Notes: a model not told the origin generated them from the letters alone. A stretch of 64,000 nt of DNA from Ascarosepion bandense (GCA_037127315.1 JBBBDQ010001611.1:1240001-1304000); one strand, 5' to 3'. Counted from the stretch's first letter, positions 10,910 through 21,945 are shown. Program-made: numbers and translations.

Positions 10910-11375
10910 TTTTGATTCACAAACAGCGACGCATTTGAAATGAGGTAGTATTTACATTATTTAAATTACTCGGACTGTTTTTCTCATCTTTATTGCCATG
11001 TTTAAGACGTTTTGGCCGTTGCACGCTCTGGCCTTCTTCAGGTGCTAGGAATTTCGAACGAATCACTTTATTTGGATCATTTGGATATATCATTCTCATT
11101 CAATGTACGATGCCACTTCCGGTGGCCATGCAGTTGCCTCCCTTTATCTCAACTCTCTAAGTCATTTGTTCCCCATTGCTGAAATATGGTATTGGACTCA
11201 AAACTCTTTGGGTCAAATGCCTATATCCACCGAATCATGTGGCCTTGAGGTTTGAAATTCTTAGCACCTGAAAAAGGCCGAAGCGTGAAACAACCGAAAC
11301 ATTGTAAACATGGCAATAAAGATGAGGACAACAGTTCGAACAATGTAAATATTGTAAACAGAAGCGTATTTAAAA
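10910..11375. mobile_element. Penelope-type ends in fold-back arrangement
   Basis: A segment on the minus strand (about 10920-11100) is repeated on the plus strand (about 11250-11370), giving a fold-back with a spacer of about 150 bp. Both contain CACCTGAAGAAGGCC-type followed by CGAAACATT-type sequence and CAATAAAGATGAG, the end signature also found at 38395-38850 and next to the Penelope coding relic at 53950-54770. Hammerhead-like boxes lie at 11005-11042 (minus) and 11268-11299 (plus), each with point changes. Confidence 0.6.
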
Positions 11376-11955
11376 CATGTATTTGATTATAAAATGCACT
11401 TTTTTGACATTAATTATTGGTGCTTGATTAGTGGAAAACTGAAACGAATTCTGGAGCGACAGAAAAACCAAAACGTATTGCACCAGTGAATGAAAGCACA
11501 TGATTAGAATTTGCTTAAATGATGAGTTGCAATAGAAAATAATTCTGACCGGTTATTTTGCCGTATGGCAATACCTGTTCCACTGTTGCAAAATCGGCTC
11601 AACTAGTTCTTCCTCATGGTATGTACCAGATCCTCTCGCTATCATAAGCTGTTCACTCCACCCCTTTCTTACGAATATGAACTGATGAGTTCTAAAGCAT
11701 TCAGGATATTCAAATAAGCCCTGAAGTACCATGACCGGGTAGGGATCTGAACAACTGTCCACTTATCTCCATATATCTGGGTTGAAAATCGGAGTAGTAT
11801 TTATTTCCCCTAGCTTGAAGGCTCGTCTTGGTCACACGCACGTTGCTGTTAGCTTCAATCTAGGATCTATTCAGTTAAAATTCATATATTCTTATTTTTT
11901 AACTATACTCCTTATCATAAGCGTCACTTCTTATTATTGCCACTTACATTTGATA
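11376..11955. other. No recognised element
   Basis: A 69-codon minus-strand frame (11553-11762) lies in somewhat GC-richer sequence, but no domain is recognised. Confidence 0.4.
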
Positions 11956-12246
11956 TCAGTCAGTTAAGTGCCATACGTAAAAGAGGCATGACTGATTGGG
12001 CAGAAGATTATCTCGCCCCAGATTGCCATTGCATTCTATGATGAACTGGTTGCCAACCAAGGCTATAGAACCCAATATATCCTTGTATTTAACTTATAAC
12101 TGGAGAGAATAGATGGATTAATAACTTTCCCAAGGGTATTTGTGCGTAAGTGAATTCACTGAATTCAACTGGAATTCGAACTCGGCTCCCCGATTTCTCG
12201 TTCCGAGCCAACACAGCGCACATCCCTGCACTGCAACGCACATCCC
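11956..12246 (-). repeat. SINE-A with small rearrangement at the head
   Basis: Full element on the minus strand. The head region contains a duplicated GCGCACATCCC / GCAACGCACATCCC, and part of the hairpin segment is deleted. Confidence 0.85.
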
Positions 12247-12289
12247 ACATTTGATATCAGACACCTCATTTAGGAACCCTCTACTGCTT

Positions 12290-12470
12290 GAAATCTTTAT
12301 TGGACGAATATTACTACAAAATAATCTTTTCAGATGGAATATCTGGTCGAGTGCTCCTGCTATCCACCTAGGTGTCCTTGACAAAATCCAACGGAGAATC
12401 TTTAATGTGATCGATCCCGACTTGGCAGCTAGGATAGAGTGACTTTCTCACAGGCGCAATGCGGCTTTCC
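12290..12470 (+). pseudogene. LINE-A reverse transcriptase C-terminal fragment
   Basis: Conceptual translation includes LDKIQRRIFNVIDPDLAARI then HRRNAAFLCLF, matching LDKLQRRVCNVIG and HRRNVASLCLFYKY in the better copy at 54826-55588. Stops are present. It belongs to the region after the RT palm of a CR1/Jockey-type non-LTR retrotransposon. Confidence 0.75.
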
Positions 12471-13150
12471 TGTGTCTCTTCTAGGATGCGGTTTCCGGTT
12501 TTCTCTTCTCACTTTTTTTTTTCAATTGGAGTAGATAGATTAAACTATCGCCCGTTTCACACTCCACCCACGTCTATTGAACAGGTGAAGAGGCTAATCC
12601 CTTGTTTCCTGTTTAGAATGCGGTTTCCGGTTTTCTCTTCTCACTTTTTTTTCTTCAATTGGAGTCAGTCAGTTAAAGTGCAATATGTGATACACGCTTG
12701 GGCGATCATGTCTCGAAAAAGATATGACTGACTGGGCAGAGGATTATCCCGCAGTAGGTTGCCATTGCTATCTGCGGTAGACTGGTTGCCAGCCAGGGCT
12801 ATAGAACCCAATCTGTCCTGTTATTTAACCCATAACTGGAAGGAAGAAACGGATTAATACCTTTCCCAAGGGTATTTGCGCGTAAGTGAATGCAATGAAA
12901 TCAGCTGGAATTCGAACTCGGCTCCCAGATTTCTCGTTCTGAGCCGATATCCACTGTACCACAACGCACATTGACTAAACTATCACCCGGTTCACACTCC
13001 ACTCACGTCTATTGAACAGGTGAAGAGGCTCATCCCTTGTTTCCTGTTTAGGATGCGGTTTCCGGTTTTCTCTTTTCCAATCTTTTCACACCTATGTAGC
13101 CCCCTGCACATCAGTGGCGTTACCGCCTTGCTCGGGGTGATATGAAAAAA
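12471..13150 (+). repeat. LINE-A 3' tail repeats, split by a SINE
   Basis: Units carrying CACGTCTATTGAACAGGTGA, CCCTTGTTTCCTGTTTAG and GGTTTCCGGTTTTCTC repeat at a period near 170 bp and end in CTTGCTCGGGGTGATATGAA. SINE-A (12664-12972) is inserted after CAATTGGAG. The same array, uninterrupted, is at 36184-36690. Confidence 0.8.
12664..12972 (-). repeat. SINE-A, full length, nested in LINE-A tail
   Basis: One of the best-preserved copies: tail TCAGTCAGTTAAAG at the left, body with the GTCTC hairpin (one change), and tRNA-like head with TGTGCGTTGTGGTACAGTGG at the right. Confidence 0.92.
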
Positions 13151-13154
13151 AAAT

Positions 13155-13591
13155 ACTTTCACGGCTTCTGCTTCGATGAAGTTAAGTTACTGGTGACCTC
13201 TATATATGAATTAACTTGAGCCACAAGATTAGCAATTAGGTCCCAGCCTTTTACTCTGAAACTAATAAAATGTAAACCCAATTTCTACTCCATCAGCTTC
13301 TTTTCTCGCATTTACCGCCAATTCCCTTCCGTTTACTCGCTTCACCGACAGCTACAATCTCCAAGAATTTAAACGTAAAGTCAATTGTCATGTCTCATCT
13401 CACTAACCCGCGTCCTTCTCTCATGCTTCTTTCTTCATCCACCCCACTCTCATCAGTATTCTCACCCTCCGCTTACCCACTTCCTAACACCCCATATAGC
13501 CTGTCACTCTTTCTCATAAATTTTCTTTTATGTAACCCCCTGCACAACAGTGGCAGTAAAACACCTTGCTTGGGGCGATATGATTATAAAA
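13155..13591 (+). mobile_element. LINE-A 3' end, degraded
   Basis: From TTTCACGGCTTCTGCTTCGA to GGGGCGATATGATTATAAAA. It covers the last roughly 80 codons plus 3' UTR; translation in broken frames gives YSISFFSRIYRQFPSVYSLH-like sequence aligned to the SRTSRLWNSLPYSCF block. Truncated at the 5' end. Confidence 0.75.
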
Positions 13592-13689
13592 GAATGTGTG
13601 TAAAGAACCAGTAGGAATTTATTAAGGACAACAAACTGGTCACAATCCCCGAGGCATTGAATGTTGTATCGTCGAAAATCATCTCCCTG

Positions 13690-14500
13690 CTTACAACCAA
13701 CATGAAGACAGTATCAGCGGGGAGATGATGGAGGAGGCCCTGAAGGGCCTTAAAATTGTGCCAAAGATTTTGGTAAAGCGTTCGCATGCCATTTAGGACG
13801 TGCTTTTGACGTCGGAGGAGGAGGCGAAGACTCTGGCAGGCAGCGCACTAACGACAAAGTGTATCATGCTGCAAACATATTACATGAGTACGCGACGTAC
13901 TCGAATTGAAGATCAGCGTGTGCCCCTGGATATTGCAAACATGTGGGAGTATATTTTGTGCAATTTGGGTCTACTGATGAGGTGAAGCGTGTTTTAAGCA
14001 AGGACGGAGTACCAACTGAGGATTTCTCGTTGTAAGTAGTATTGAACAGCCAGGAATTCCAGAGGATCCTGGACATACTGCAATGTCGGGGAAGAATGTT
14101 GTTCGGTGGTAAAGGACAGTGTGGGGTGGTTGGACATCTGACCAAAATGTGCCGGACAAAGAACCCGGTGCCGACACCACAAACACCGGTAACACTGGCA
14201 GTACCGGTGAAACAAAAATGGTGATGGAGGCAGAAAAGAAGCATCAACCGTTAAACGAATGGACGGAGGCGGTGAGGAGGGGCAAAAAGGTGTCTTCTCC
14301 TCCTCCTCCTAAGGGAAAAGAAAACGTCGCCGTCAGAAAAAAAAAACACTGGCTAAAAGTCATCAACATTAACAGAAACTGACAGTGTCCGCAGCAATGG
14401 AGTGTAAAGAAATGTTTCTCCACGCTCTTCTTCGATGAAACAAAGGCGGGAGAAAGAGGAAGAAGAGGATATCACAAAGAAAAAAGACAAAAAAAGCAGG
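13690..14500 (+). pseudogene. LINE ORF1 (gag-like) pseudogene
   Basis: This is a decayed first open frame of a non-LTR retrotransposon, which normally encodes an RNA-binding chaperone. In changing frames it reads EEALKGLKIVPKILVKRSHA, then a segment with IMLQTYYM and RVPLDIANM, then NSQEFQRILDILQCRGRMLF, then CGVVGHLTKMCRTKNPVP, which is one degraded CCHC zinc knuckle (GHLTKMC half intact). A highly charged tail follows at about 14400-14505 (KEEEEDITKKKDKK). The order of RRM-like fold, knuckle and basic tail is typical for ORF1. At least three frameshifts or stops are visible. It may belong to the LINE-A family lying just upstream, but this is not shown. Confidence 0.6.
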
Positions 14501-15522
14501 CCGAAGTAAGGCAAAAATGGCCTTGGTAGCCGCCTAAACCCAATCTGCCCCTTGTTCATCTGCCAAAGCACAAGAAAAATCTTTGGTAAAGCTAAGGCGC
14601 TATTATTCATCCTCTTCGAGAGCTCCTCCATCTTGCCCCACACCCCCAGCCCTGATGAGGAAGAAGAACGCCGTCTACTATTTTCCTCAGGTCACCCATT
14701 CTGGGATTATGTCGACGAGTTGACGGCTTGTATCCATTGATCTCGCATACGCGTGCGATTATGTGTCACCCTTTTATTTTGTTGCGAAACTGACGGTAAT
14801 TTTCACGTTGCAAGAATGCTGCTATGGACGTCACTATTGGCGGGAATCTTGCGATAGGAACGCTATTCTTATTGCGATGTGATCTGATTCTTTGGGCACC
14901 GGCCCAAAATGAAAATCGTTTGTGATAGAAAGCGTTTGGTGTAAACAGATTTCAGAGAAAATGGCATAAATGTGGCGAACTTAGATCAAGCGAATAGGGC
15001 ATGTCTTGATTTTATTTTTTAAATCCCTGTTTGACACAACGAGGCGGTTTTCTGTCGGATCCCTCGCCTGGTTAATCCAGATTACTCTCAATTATTTTAG
15101 TTATTTTTGAGAATTCATCCACAGATCGTTTTCATGTTGATGTTTCTGGCCTGTTTTCGGTGTTTTCGGTGTTTTCTTTGGTTTTGATTCATGTCAAGAT
15201 TCCCGACCTCTTTAGTTTTTGTCCCGCTTCATCTCCGTTGGTTTAGGGTTTTGACTTCCCATCCCAGCATTTATTTTGTCATTCCCTCTCCCTTAGTATG
15301 TGAACCTCTCGATTCTACTTGTAGATAGAATACAACTACCGAGCTTATTTTTGTACGGTGGATAGATGCATTTTAGTTTGTCGTTTTAATTATATTTTTT
15401 GTTTTTCGGTTTTATCCGCTTCAGCATGCAAATCTTTATGTATTTCTATAGAAAATTGTTTAAAAAATGAGACCTTTTAAGCACTGTACATGTCTTTTTG
15501 TAGTTGCTCGGTTTGTAAAATT
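14501..15522. other. No recognised element
   Basis: Sequence downstream of the ORF1 relic may be LINE remnant, since broken frames continue to about 14740, but I cannot align it to a domain. From about 15100 it is T-rich and unassigned. Confidence 0.4.
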
Positions 15523-15527
15523 ATAGT
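15523..15527. other. Target-site duplication, left copy (ATAGT)
   Basis: ATAGT here is repeated exactly at 17765-17769, immediately outside CCACAACA. The two copies bound the GATA-containing LTR element. Confidence 0.7.
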
Positions 15528-15583
15528 TGTTGTGGATTCCGGGTGAGGAGCCGCGCAAAATAATGAACAACAAAACAGATATG

Positions 15584-15588
<5 letters not shown>

Positions 15589-15625
<37 letters not shown>

Positions 15626-15688
15626 TGAATAGAGACTGAGATAGATAGATATGAATAGAGACTGAGATAGATAGATAGATAGAGACTG

Positions 15689-15741
<53 letters not shown>

Positions 15742-15792
15742 TGAATAGAGACTGAGATAGATAGATAGATAGATAGATATGAATAGAGACTG

Positions 15793-15825
<33 letters not shown>

Positions 15826-15838
15826 TGAATAGAGACTG

Positions 15839-15875
<37 letters not shown>

Positions 15876-15926
15876 TGAATAGAGACTGAGATAGATAGAT
15901 AGATAGATAGATATGAATAGAGACTG

Positions 15927-15979
<53 letters not shown>

Positions 15980-16022
15980 TGAATAGAGACTGAGATAGAT
16001 AGATAGATATGAACAGAGACTG

Positions 16023-16059
<37 letters not shown>

Positions 16060-16206
16060 CATAAACAGAGACTGAGATAGATAGATAGATAGATAGATAT
16101 GAATAGAGACTGAGATAGATAGATAGATAGATAAATAGACACTGAGATAGATAGATAGACAGGAATAAAGACCGAGATAGATAGATAGATAGATAGATAG
16201 AGACTG

Positions 16207-16241
<35 letters not shown>

Positions 16242-16256
16242 AACAGAGACTGAGAG

Positions 16257-16292
<36 letters not shown>

Positions 16293-16296
16293 GACC

Positions 16297-16348
<52 letters not shown>

Positions 16349-16361
16349 TGAATAGAGACTG

Positions 16362-16398
<37 letters not shown>

Positions 16399-16411
16399 TG
16401 AATAGAGACTG

Positions 16412-16460
<49 letters not shown>

Positions 16461-16555
16461 TGAATAGAGACTGAGACAGATAGATATGAATAGAGACTGA
16501 GATAGATAGATAGATACATAGAGACTGAGAGATAGATAGATATGAATAGAGACTG

Positions 16556-16596
<41 letters not shown>

Positions 16597-16800
16597 TGAA
16601 TAGAGACTGAGATAGATAGATAGATAGATAGATAGATATGAAGAAAGACTGAGATAGATAGATAGATAGATAGATAGATATGAATAGAGACCGATAGATA
16701 TATGAAATAGAGACTGAGATAGATAGATAGATAGATTGAAATAGAGACTGAGATAGATAGATAGATAGATATGGACAGAGACCGAGATAGATAGATATGA

Positions 16801-16853
<53 letters not shown>

Positions 16854-17032
16854 AATAGAATTACATAGATAGATAGATATAGATGTTGAATGAATTGAGA
16901 TAGATAGATAGATAGATAAGTGAATAGAGACTGAGATAGACAGATAGATAGATATGAATAGAGACAGAGAGACAGATAGATAGATAGCGAGAGACCGAGA
17001 TAGATAGATAGATAGATAATAGAGACCGAGAG

Positions 17033-17071
<39 letters not shown>

Positions 17072-17319
17072 AACAGAGACAGACAGATAGATAGATAGCG
17101 AGAGACCGATAGATAGAGACAGACAGTGAGTGAGACTATATAGATAGATAGAGAATAGATCGATAGATAGATAGATAGATAAATAGAGAATACATAGATA
17201 GATAGATATGGACAGAGACAGATAGATAGATAGATAGATACATAGATATGAATAGAGACTGAGATAGATAGATAGATATGAATAGAGACTGAGATAGATA
17301 GATAGATATGAATAGAGAC

Positions 17320-17367
<48 letters not shown>
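15589..17367. repeat. GATA array with interspersed GAATAGAGACTGA motif
   Basis: Blocks of (GATA)3-15 are separated by ATGAATAGAGACTGA and variants, some 40 times. The long [11 protein letters not shown] frames on the minus strand are translations of this array, open in several frames, and are not genes. Confidence 0.97.
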
Positions 17368-17368
<1 letters not shown>

Positions 17369-17764
17369 GTTGTGGCTTCCTGTTGAGGAATCACACAAAA
17401 TAATGAACAACAAAATAGATCCTCGTGATAGAAATGTAAGTTATATTGAACGTAATATACAAACTTGAACGCCGGTTCGTAAATCCAGGAATATTATTAG
17501 AAATAAATAAATATATACAAGTCTTGAAGTGAAGTCGTTGGAAATAGTATATCCGTGTATATTATTCTAGCTGAGTGGAGCTCAGAGGTAGTCTGACTTC
17601 TGATGCTGTAGTCTCTGGGTAACTTCGGTATCTCTCGGTAACTTACGTATCAGTTCCGGTACTCTCCGATACCTCGCACGGGTCTCTACGAACTCTCTGG
17701 CAGCTACTATATGTATATTTAGTCGAGTCCATTATCATAGACAAAAATGGGAGATCCCACAACA
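17368..17764 (-). mobile_element. Complete LTR of the GATA-containing element
   Basis: The minus-strand start is TGTTGTGGGATCTCCC and the end is CAGGAAGCCACAACA. It contains TGATAATGGACTCGAC near the 5' end, a short-repeat-rich U3-like part (TACCGAGAGATACCGAAG type), and CACTTCAAGACTTGTATATA. The order matches the solo LTR at 38904-39250. Confidence 0.7.
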
Positions 17765-17769
17765 ATAGT

Positions 17770-18254
17770 ACATGTTGGACTGAATGATAAGTTCTTGTGT
17801 TGAATGGGAAAATTGTAATGTATGTCTCTGTTTAGCTAGGTATAGGATAGTTAGTGTCGACCAGCTTCTTCCGACATCTTTGTAGGCTTCGTGCCAAAAT
17901 TGTTCATTTTCAGCAATAAATACATTTACCAATTTCAAAATGGAAGCAAATTTTGCAAAAGCTTGTTCATGGTGGCAGGTATCATGTTCTGACTAGCTCT
18001 GATTCAGTCGCACTAAGTAGAGGAAATATGATGTTGAGAGCCGAAATTCTCGAAGAATCTGAGAATGTAACACCGTTGACGACTCCCTTCTGTTCAGATG
18101 TTTTTAGGGAAATATCTTCATAGCTAGGATGTTTTTTAAACAATCACGAGCATAGTAGCTGCAATAGCAAATGTTTGTATTTGCAATTTTCTCTTAAATT
18201 GTAGCGATCTGAAAATCACCAAATGGAGAGTAAGTTAATCGAAATTATATTTTC
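17770..18254. other. No recognised element
   Basis: AT-rich; no frame, RNA or repeat recognised. Confidence 0.5.
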
Positions 18255-18912
18255 TTTTTTAATCATTTCACCCCAAGAAAGGCATTTTACTGCCACTGTT
18301 GCGCAGGGAATTACATAAGGGAAAGGGATGAGAAAGAAGGGGGTTACATAGGGGAAGGTGATAAGAAAGAGGGGTTAGATATAGGAGATGTCAGGATAAC
18401 AGACGGGTGAGAATACCGAGCATAGAGGTGGAGTGGATGGAAAAAAGAGCTTGAAAAAATAGATGCGAGTTAGTGAGATAGGAGATGTCTATTGCCCTTC
18501 CATTCAAATTCCTGGAGATTATAGCTGTCGGGGAAGCAAGTATATGGGAGGGAATTCCACAGGCAGGACGTGTGTGAAAAGAAGCTGTTAGAGTAGAAAT
18601 TGGGGTTACATTTTATCGGTTTCACTGTAAAAAAGGGTGGGACCTAACTGCTAAGTAGCTCGTGTAAATTTTTACATAGGGGGCACCTGTGAGTTAAGTT
18701 CATTGGAGAAGAAGCCGTGAAAATATTTATAGAAGAGGCACAGGGAAGCCACGTCACGCCGGTGAGAGAGCGACTGCAGTCGAGCTGCCAAGTCGGTATC
18801 GATCCCATTGCAGATTTTCCGTTTGATTTTGTCAAGAATCCCGAGGTGAATAGCAGGGGCACCCGACCAGACGTGGCAGCAGATGGGAGACCATCTACTC
18901 GAAAAGATACTG
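18255..18912 (-). mobile_element. LINE-A 3' end, degraded
   Basis: On the minus strand this covers about 120 codons of the C-terminal region and the 3' UTR, ending near the poly-A side at 18255 (AAGGCATTTTACTGCCACTG). It shares with 49640-50225 the block GAGGCACAGGGAAGCCACGT and AGGGGGCACCTGTGAG. Frames on both strands are broken relics. Confidence 0.8.
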
Positions 18913-19030
18913 AAAACAAAAGAAAAATAGTAAGCTGTATTTGTCTCTATGAAGTTACATATATACAGTACTGTGCAAAATTATTAGGACAAGAACTATT
19001 TTATCTTTTATGAGGCATCAAAATCAAATT

Positions 19031-19104
19031 TAAAATCACCCCTGTCCTAACACTTTTGCACACTACCGGTAGTGTGCAAAAGTATTAGGGCAGGAGTGAT
19101 TTTC
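19031..19104. repeat. Palindrome of two abutted Tc1-type ends
   Basis: The arms 19031-19067 and 19068-19104 meet at ACCGGT with no spacer and differ at about three positions. Each arm reads outward-in as a Tc1-type terminus (GTGTGCAAAAGTATTAGG) of a subfamily distinct from the outer ends. Confidence 0.85.
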
Positions 19105-19249
19105 CTAAAAACCTCACTGAATTTCAAATACAGGGTGAAAAACCAAGTAAATCACTAATAAATATTGATTATTTATTACTAGCTTTAAAAGAAATGTATT
19201 AAAAAGAAGTTATATTCAATTTTTCCTATTTTCTATTAAACAAGTTATT

Positions 19250-19474
19250 TTGAAACTACTCATTATTCTATTATCCTTGGATATGATTGATTTTTTTCTT
19301 ATTCCCCCTTCTCGAATTTATAAATATAATGTTACTTCGCAAGACACACTTTGGGAACAAATACAAGCTGCTTGGCAGGAGATACCATTAGATACATTGA
19401 AGAACCTTGTGATGTCAATGCCAGACAAAATGAAGGCTGTGATCAAAGCAAAAGGCTATTATACTAAATATTAA
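19250..19474 (+). pseudogene. Tc1-type transposase, C-terminal fragment
   Basis: This is the last part of a Tc1 family transposase, the DNA cut-and-paste enzyme. Within the 74-codon frame the final 40 residues (TLWEQIQAAWQEIPLDTL, NLVMSMPDKMKAVIKAKG, YYTKY) are a very close match to the conserved Tc1 ending 'LWxxIxxAWxxIxxxxLxxLVxSMPxRxxAVIxAKGGxTKY'. The catalytic DDE domain is absent, so no function remains. The upstream part of the frame (MKLLIILLSLDMIDFF) is not recognisable transposase. The stop is followed by AT-rich 3' sequence and the right inverted end. Confidence 0.85.
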
Positions 19475-19679
19475 ATTTATTTTGTAACAAGTATTTTTTT
19501 CTTGTTAAAATATTTGTTGAATAAATCAAATGAAATTAGTTTAATTAAATTGTTTATTTTCTGTCAATATGCCTCATAAAAGATAAAATAGTTCTTGTCC
19601 TAATACTTTTGCACACGACTGCACACACACATGTATGTAGTAGGTGCGATTGGTAAATTGTCGTAATTATTTTATTATT

Positions 19680-20092
19680 TCAAAGCAAAAGGCTATTATA
19701 ATAAACTAGCAGTATAGCCCGGCGTTGCTCGGGTGTAATGAAAGCATTAAAACTAATCCATGATCCTGGGGCTCAGACTCTTTGGACATTGGCACGAAAG
19801 ACTAAAAAGCAATAGTTGTTTCCAGTTAAAGCGAAACCGTAGACTGAAAGAAAAATGAATGGATGTAAGTCAAATTTTGATTTCCTGGTATCGATATCAA
19901 ATAAGTTTTTTTCGTCGTAAACTGAATTTTGAAGCCTAAATTATTCCTCTGAGTAAATAGTAACATGGCTGAGATACGAACTACAATTATACCTACCTAG
20001 AGTCAAACCCGAAGCAAAAACTAAAATAAAATGGCTGAAGAAAATACAGACATACAGGCAGATAAACAGACACACACACAAACATCTTGCCT

Positions 20093-20150
<58 letters not shown>

Positions 20151-20622
20151 CGATTTTCTGCACTATTGTAAGAACTGCAACCTTGGAACTTCTGAATATC
20201 GTTTCTTATGTCTTTGTCTATGAGTATATCAAATTTGATTAAAATCGGACCACTCCTTCTATAACCCGATTTTTTCGATTATCGATTTTCGATATTTATC
20301 GGGGGTTCCTCGACAAAAAATCTAGCTAAGAACACTCTCAGATGCTTATAGTACAAATGTGTAAATTTTCAAGAAAATCGGTTCAGCCGTTTTGGAGTCT
20401 ATAGGTAACGGACACACACACACAGAGATAAAGTTCCGTTTATAAATAAGTTTAGATATTAAATTTATTTAGTAACAATTTTATTTTTCTTGTTAAAGCA
20501 TTTGTTAGTAAATAAATGTGAGGAAATCAAATAAAATTACTTTAATTAAATTGTTTATTTTCTGTTAATATGCCTCTTAAAAGATAAAATACTTCGTGTC
20601 CTAATACTTTTGCACAGTACTG
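19680..20622 (+). mobile_element. Second Tc1-type copy, 3' part, split by family C
   Basis: CAAAGCAAAAGGCTATTATA (19681-19700) equals the end of the transposase frame of the first copy. The 3' part and inverted end resume at 20456-20622 and finish at CAGTACTG with a TA. Family C is inserted between. Confidence 0.8.
19705..20456 (+). repeat. Family C, full length, nested in Tc1
   Basis: The longest copy: head ACTAGCAGTATAGCCCGGCG TTGCTCGGG hairpin, unique middle, CACACACAAACATCTTGCCT, (TA)n, ATTATCGATTTTCTGCACTA, and tail TTTATAAATAAGTTTAGA. Its position inside the transposase 3' end proves it is a mobile insertion. Confidence 0.88.
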
Positions 20623-20624
20623 TA

Positions 20625-20809
20625 CATATATATATTTATCTATGTTTCAAGAGATCCGCAAACACACATATGTTTGAAATTGATTTTTCAAGAAATCACT
20701 AGAAAGGGAAATGTAGATTAAGCAAGCCTAAAGCGGAATGAAATGAAATAGCCCTTAATAGAATGGTTTCTATAAACGTAGCTTTGATGTAGTACAAGTC
20801 CCAAAGTAT
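20625..20809. other. No recognised element
   Basis: Short AT-rich interval between the Tc1 end and a tRNA-like SINE. Confidence 0.5.
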
Positions 20810-20895
20810 AGGGCACCCATTGAGGATTGAGATCACTATTCGCTCGTAACTATTTTAACGGGAAAAGCTTGCTATCCATTCCACCACGACGAAGC
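20810..20895 (-). repeat. tRNA-like SINE head (different family)
   Basis: The minus strand reads CGTCGTGGTGGAATGGATAG (box A-like) and GTGATCTCAATCCTC (box B-like), spaced as in a tRNA. No full cloverleaf was demonstrated. Confidence 0.5.
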
Positions 20896-20989
20896 ACACG
20901 AATTAGTTTTCTGCTTATAATCAAAATACAATAACTAAACAGAGCACTACCAAAAAATTAAAAACAAAAAGAATACTACGACACTATTT

Positions 20990-21247
20990 GTGCGCTCATA
21001 TTATCTCTCTCTCTCATATTCTCTCTCTCTCTCTCTTATATTCTCTCTCTCTCACATTCTCTCTTCCCCATTCTCTCCTCTCTTTCTCATGTCATTCTCA
21101 TCCTCTTCCCTCTCATCTTCTCATCTCTCTCATCCTCTATTATCCTCTCTAATCCTCTCTCATTTTCTCTCTCTTCTCTCCCCACTTTTCTCTTCTCTCT
21201 CACTTTCTTTCTTCTTTCTCTCTTCTCCCTCTCCATTCATTCTTCAT

Positions 21248-21305
<58 letters not shown>

Positions 21306-21357
21306 ATCCAGATACTTTAATCCAAGTGAAAAACATCATTGAATTAATCCTTTTTTA

Positions 21358-21392
<35 letters not shown>
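20990..21392. repeat. CT-rich tract and (TA)n
   Basis: TCTC-rich low complexity from 20990 to 21282, then two TA runs (21282-21304, 21361-21391). The 122-codon frame here is its translation. Confidence 0.95.
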
Positions 21393-21395
<3 letters not shown>

Positions 21396-21945
21396 ACAGG
21401 GGGTTTTGAAACGCTATTAGGAGAAATGGTGTCAACATTTATTTCCCATTTCCTGTTATTGTATCTCTTTGTCCTTTCTTTTTCTCTTCTTGTTTTCCAT
21501 TCTGTTTTTTCTGTTTTCCCTTTTCCCCCTTTTTTTTAATTTTTCAACTTTTTTCTCTTCTTTGCATTAATCAATTGTCTATCTTTTCTTTATCCTCGCT
21601 TTCCTCTTATCTTTGGGAGTTCTTTTTCGAATGAGCGAGAAATTTTCGTAAATAACCTTAACAAATGTCTGTTTTAATATGGACATGTGAGCGTCTATGT
21701 AAAATTAAATAAAAGAGAAGAATTTTTTTTTTTGAGGGGGGGATGATATTTTGATTACCTACTTTTGTACTATTTGGGTCTGACGAGCCGCGATAATAAC
21801 ATCTAAGCGGTGAAATATGTATTATCCATTGTAATAAACGAAAATCCTTTATAAAATATATTACTCTCTTAAATTAAATAAACGAATTTAACATTGAGTA
21901 CGATCTCTTTTGGAATTTACCGTGATTACATATCAAGTGTACAAT
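21393..21945. other. No recognised element
   Basis: T-rich sequence. GACGAGCCGCGATAATAACA then TGAAATATGTATTATCC at 21782-21830 faintly resembles Penelope-type ends, but not enough to call. Confidence 0.4.

Larger units (their letters stand above)
15528..17764 (-). mobile_element. LTR-bounded element filled with a GATA array
   Basis: The outer ends are TGTTGTGG (15528) and CCACAACA (to 17764), inverted copies of each other, flanked by ATAGT on both sides. Read on the minus strand: a complete LTR of about 397 bp (17764-17368), then 1.78 kb of GATA-type array, then only the last 61 bp of a second LTR (15588-15528). The two LTR ends differ at roughly 7 of 53 bases. No internal protein frame or primer-binding site is seen. 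Either a non-autonomous element had its interior replaced, or a microsatellite expanded inside an LTR. The same LTR family occurs alone at 38904-39250, 53479-53761 and 54783-55854. Confidence 0.75.
18966..19621 (+). mobile_element. Tc1-type transposon, internally deleted
   Basis: It is bounded by inverted ends: TGTGCAAAATTATTAGGACA then AGAACTATTTTATCTTTTAT at the left, and its close inverse at the right (19570-19621). A TA dinucleotide precedes the left end, as expected for Tc1/mariner target sites. It retains only the transposase C-terminus and holds a nested palindrome at 19031-19104. Non-autonomous. Confidence 0.85.

Noticed and set aside
15460..17413. Very long open frames (up to 630 codons) reading [11 protein letters not shown]
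   Set aside because: They are translations of the GATA array; several frames are open at once and the ends coincide with the array.
20990..21358. 122-codon S/L-rich frame
   Set aside because: Pure CT-rich low complexity followed by (TA)n.
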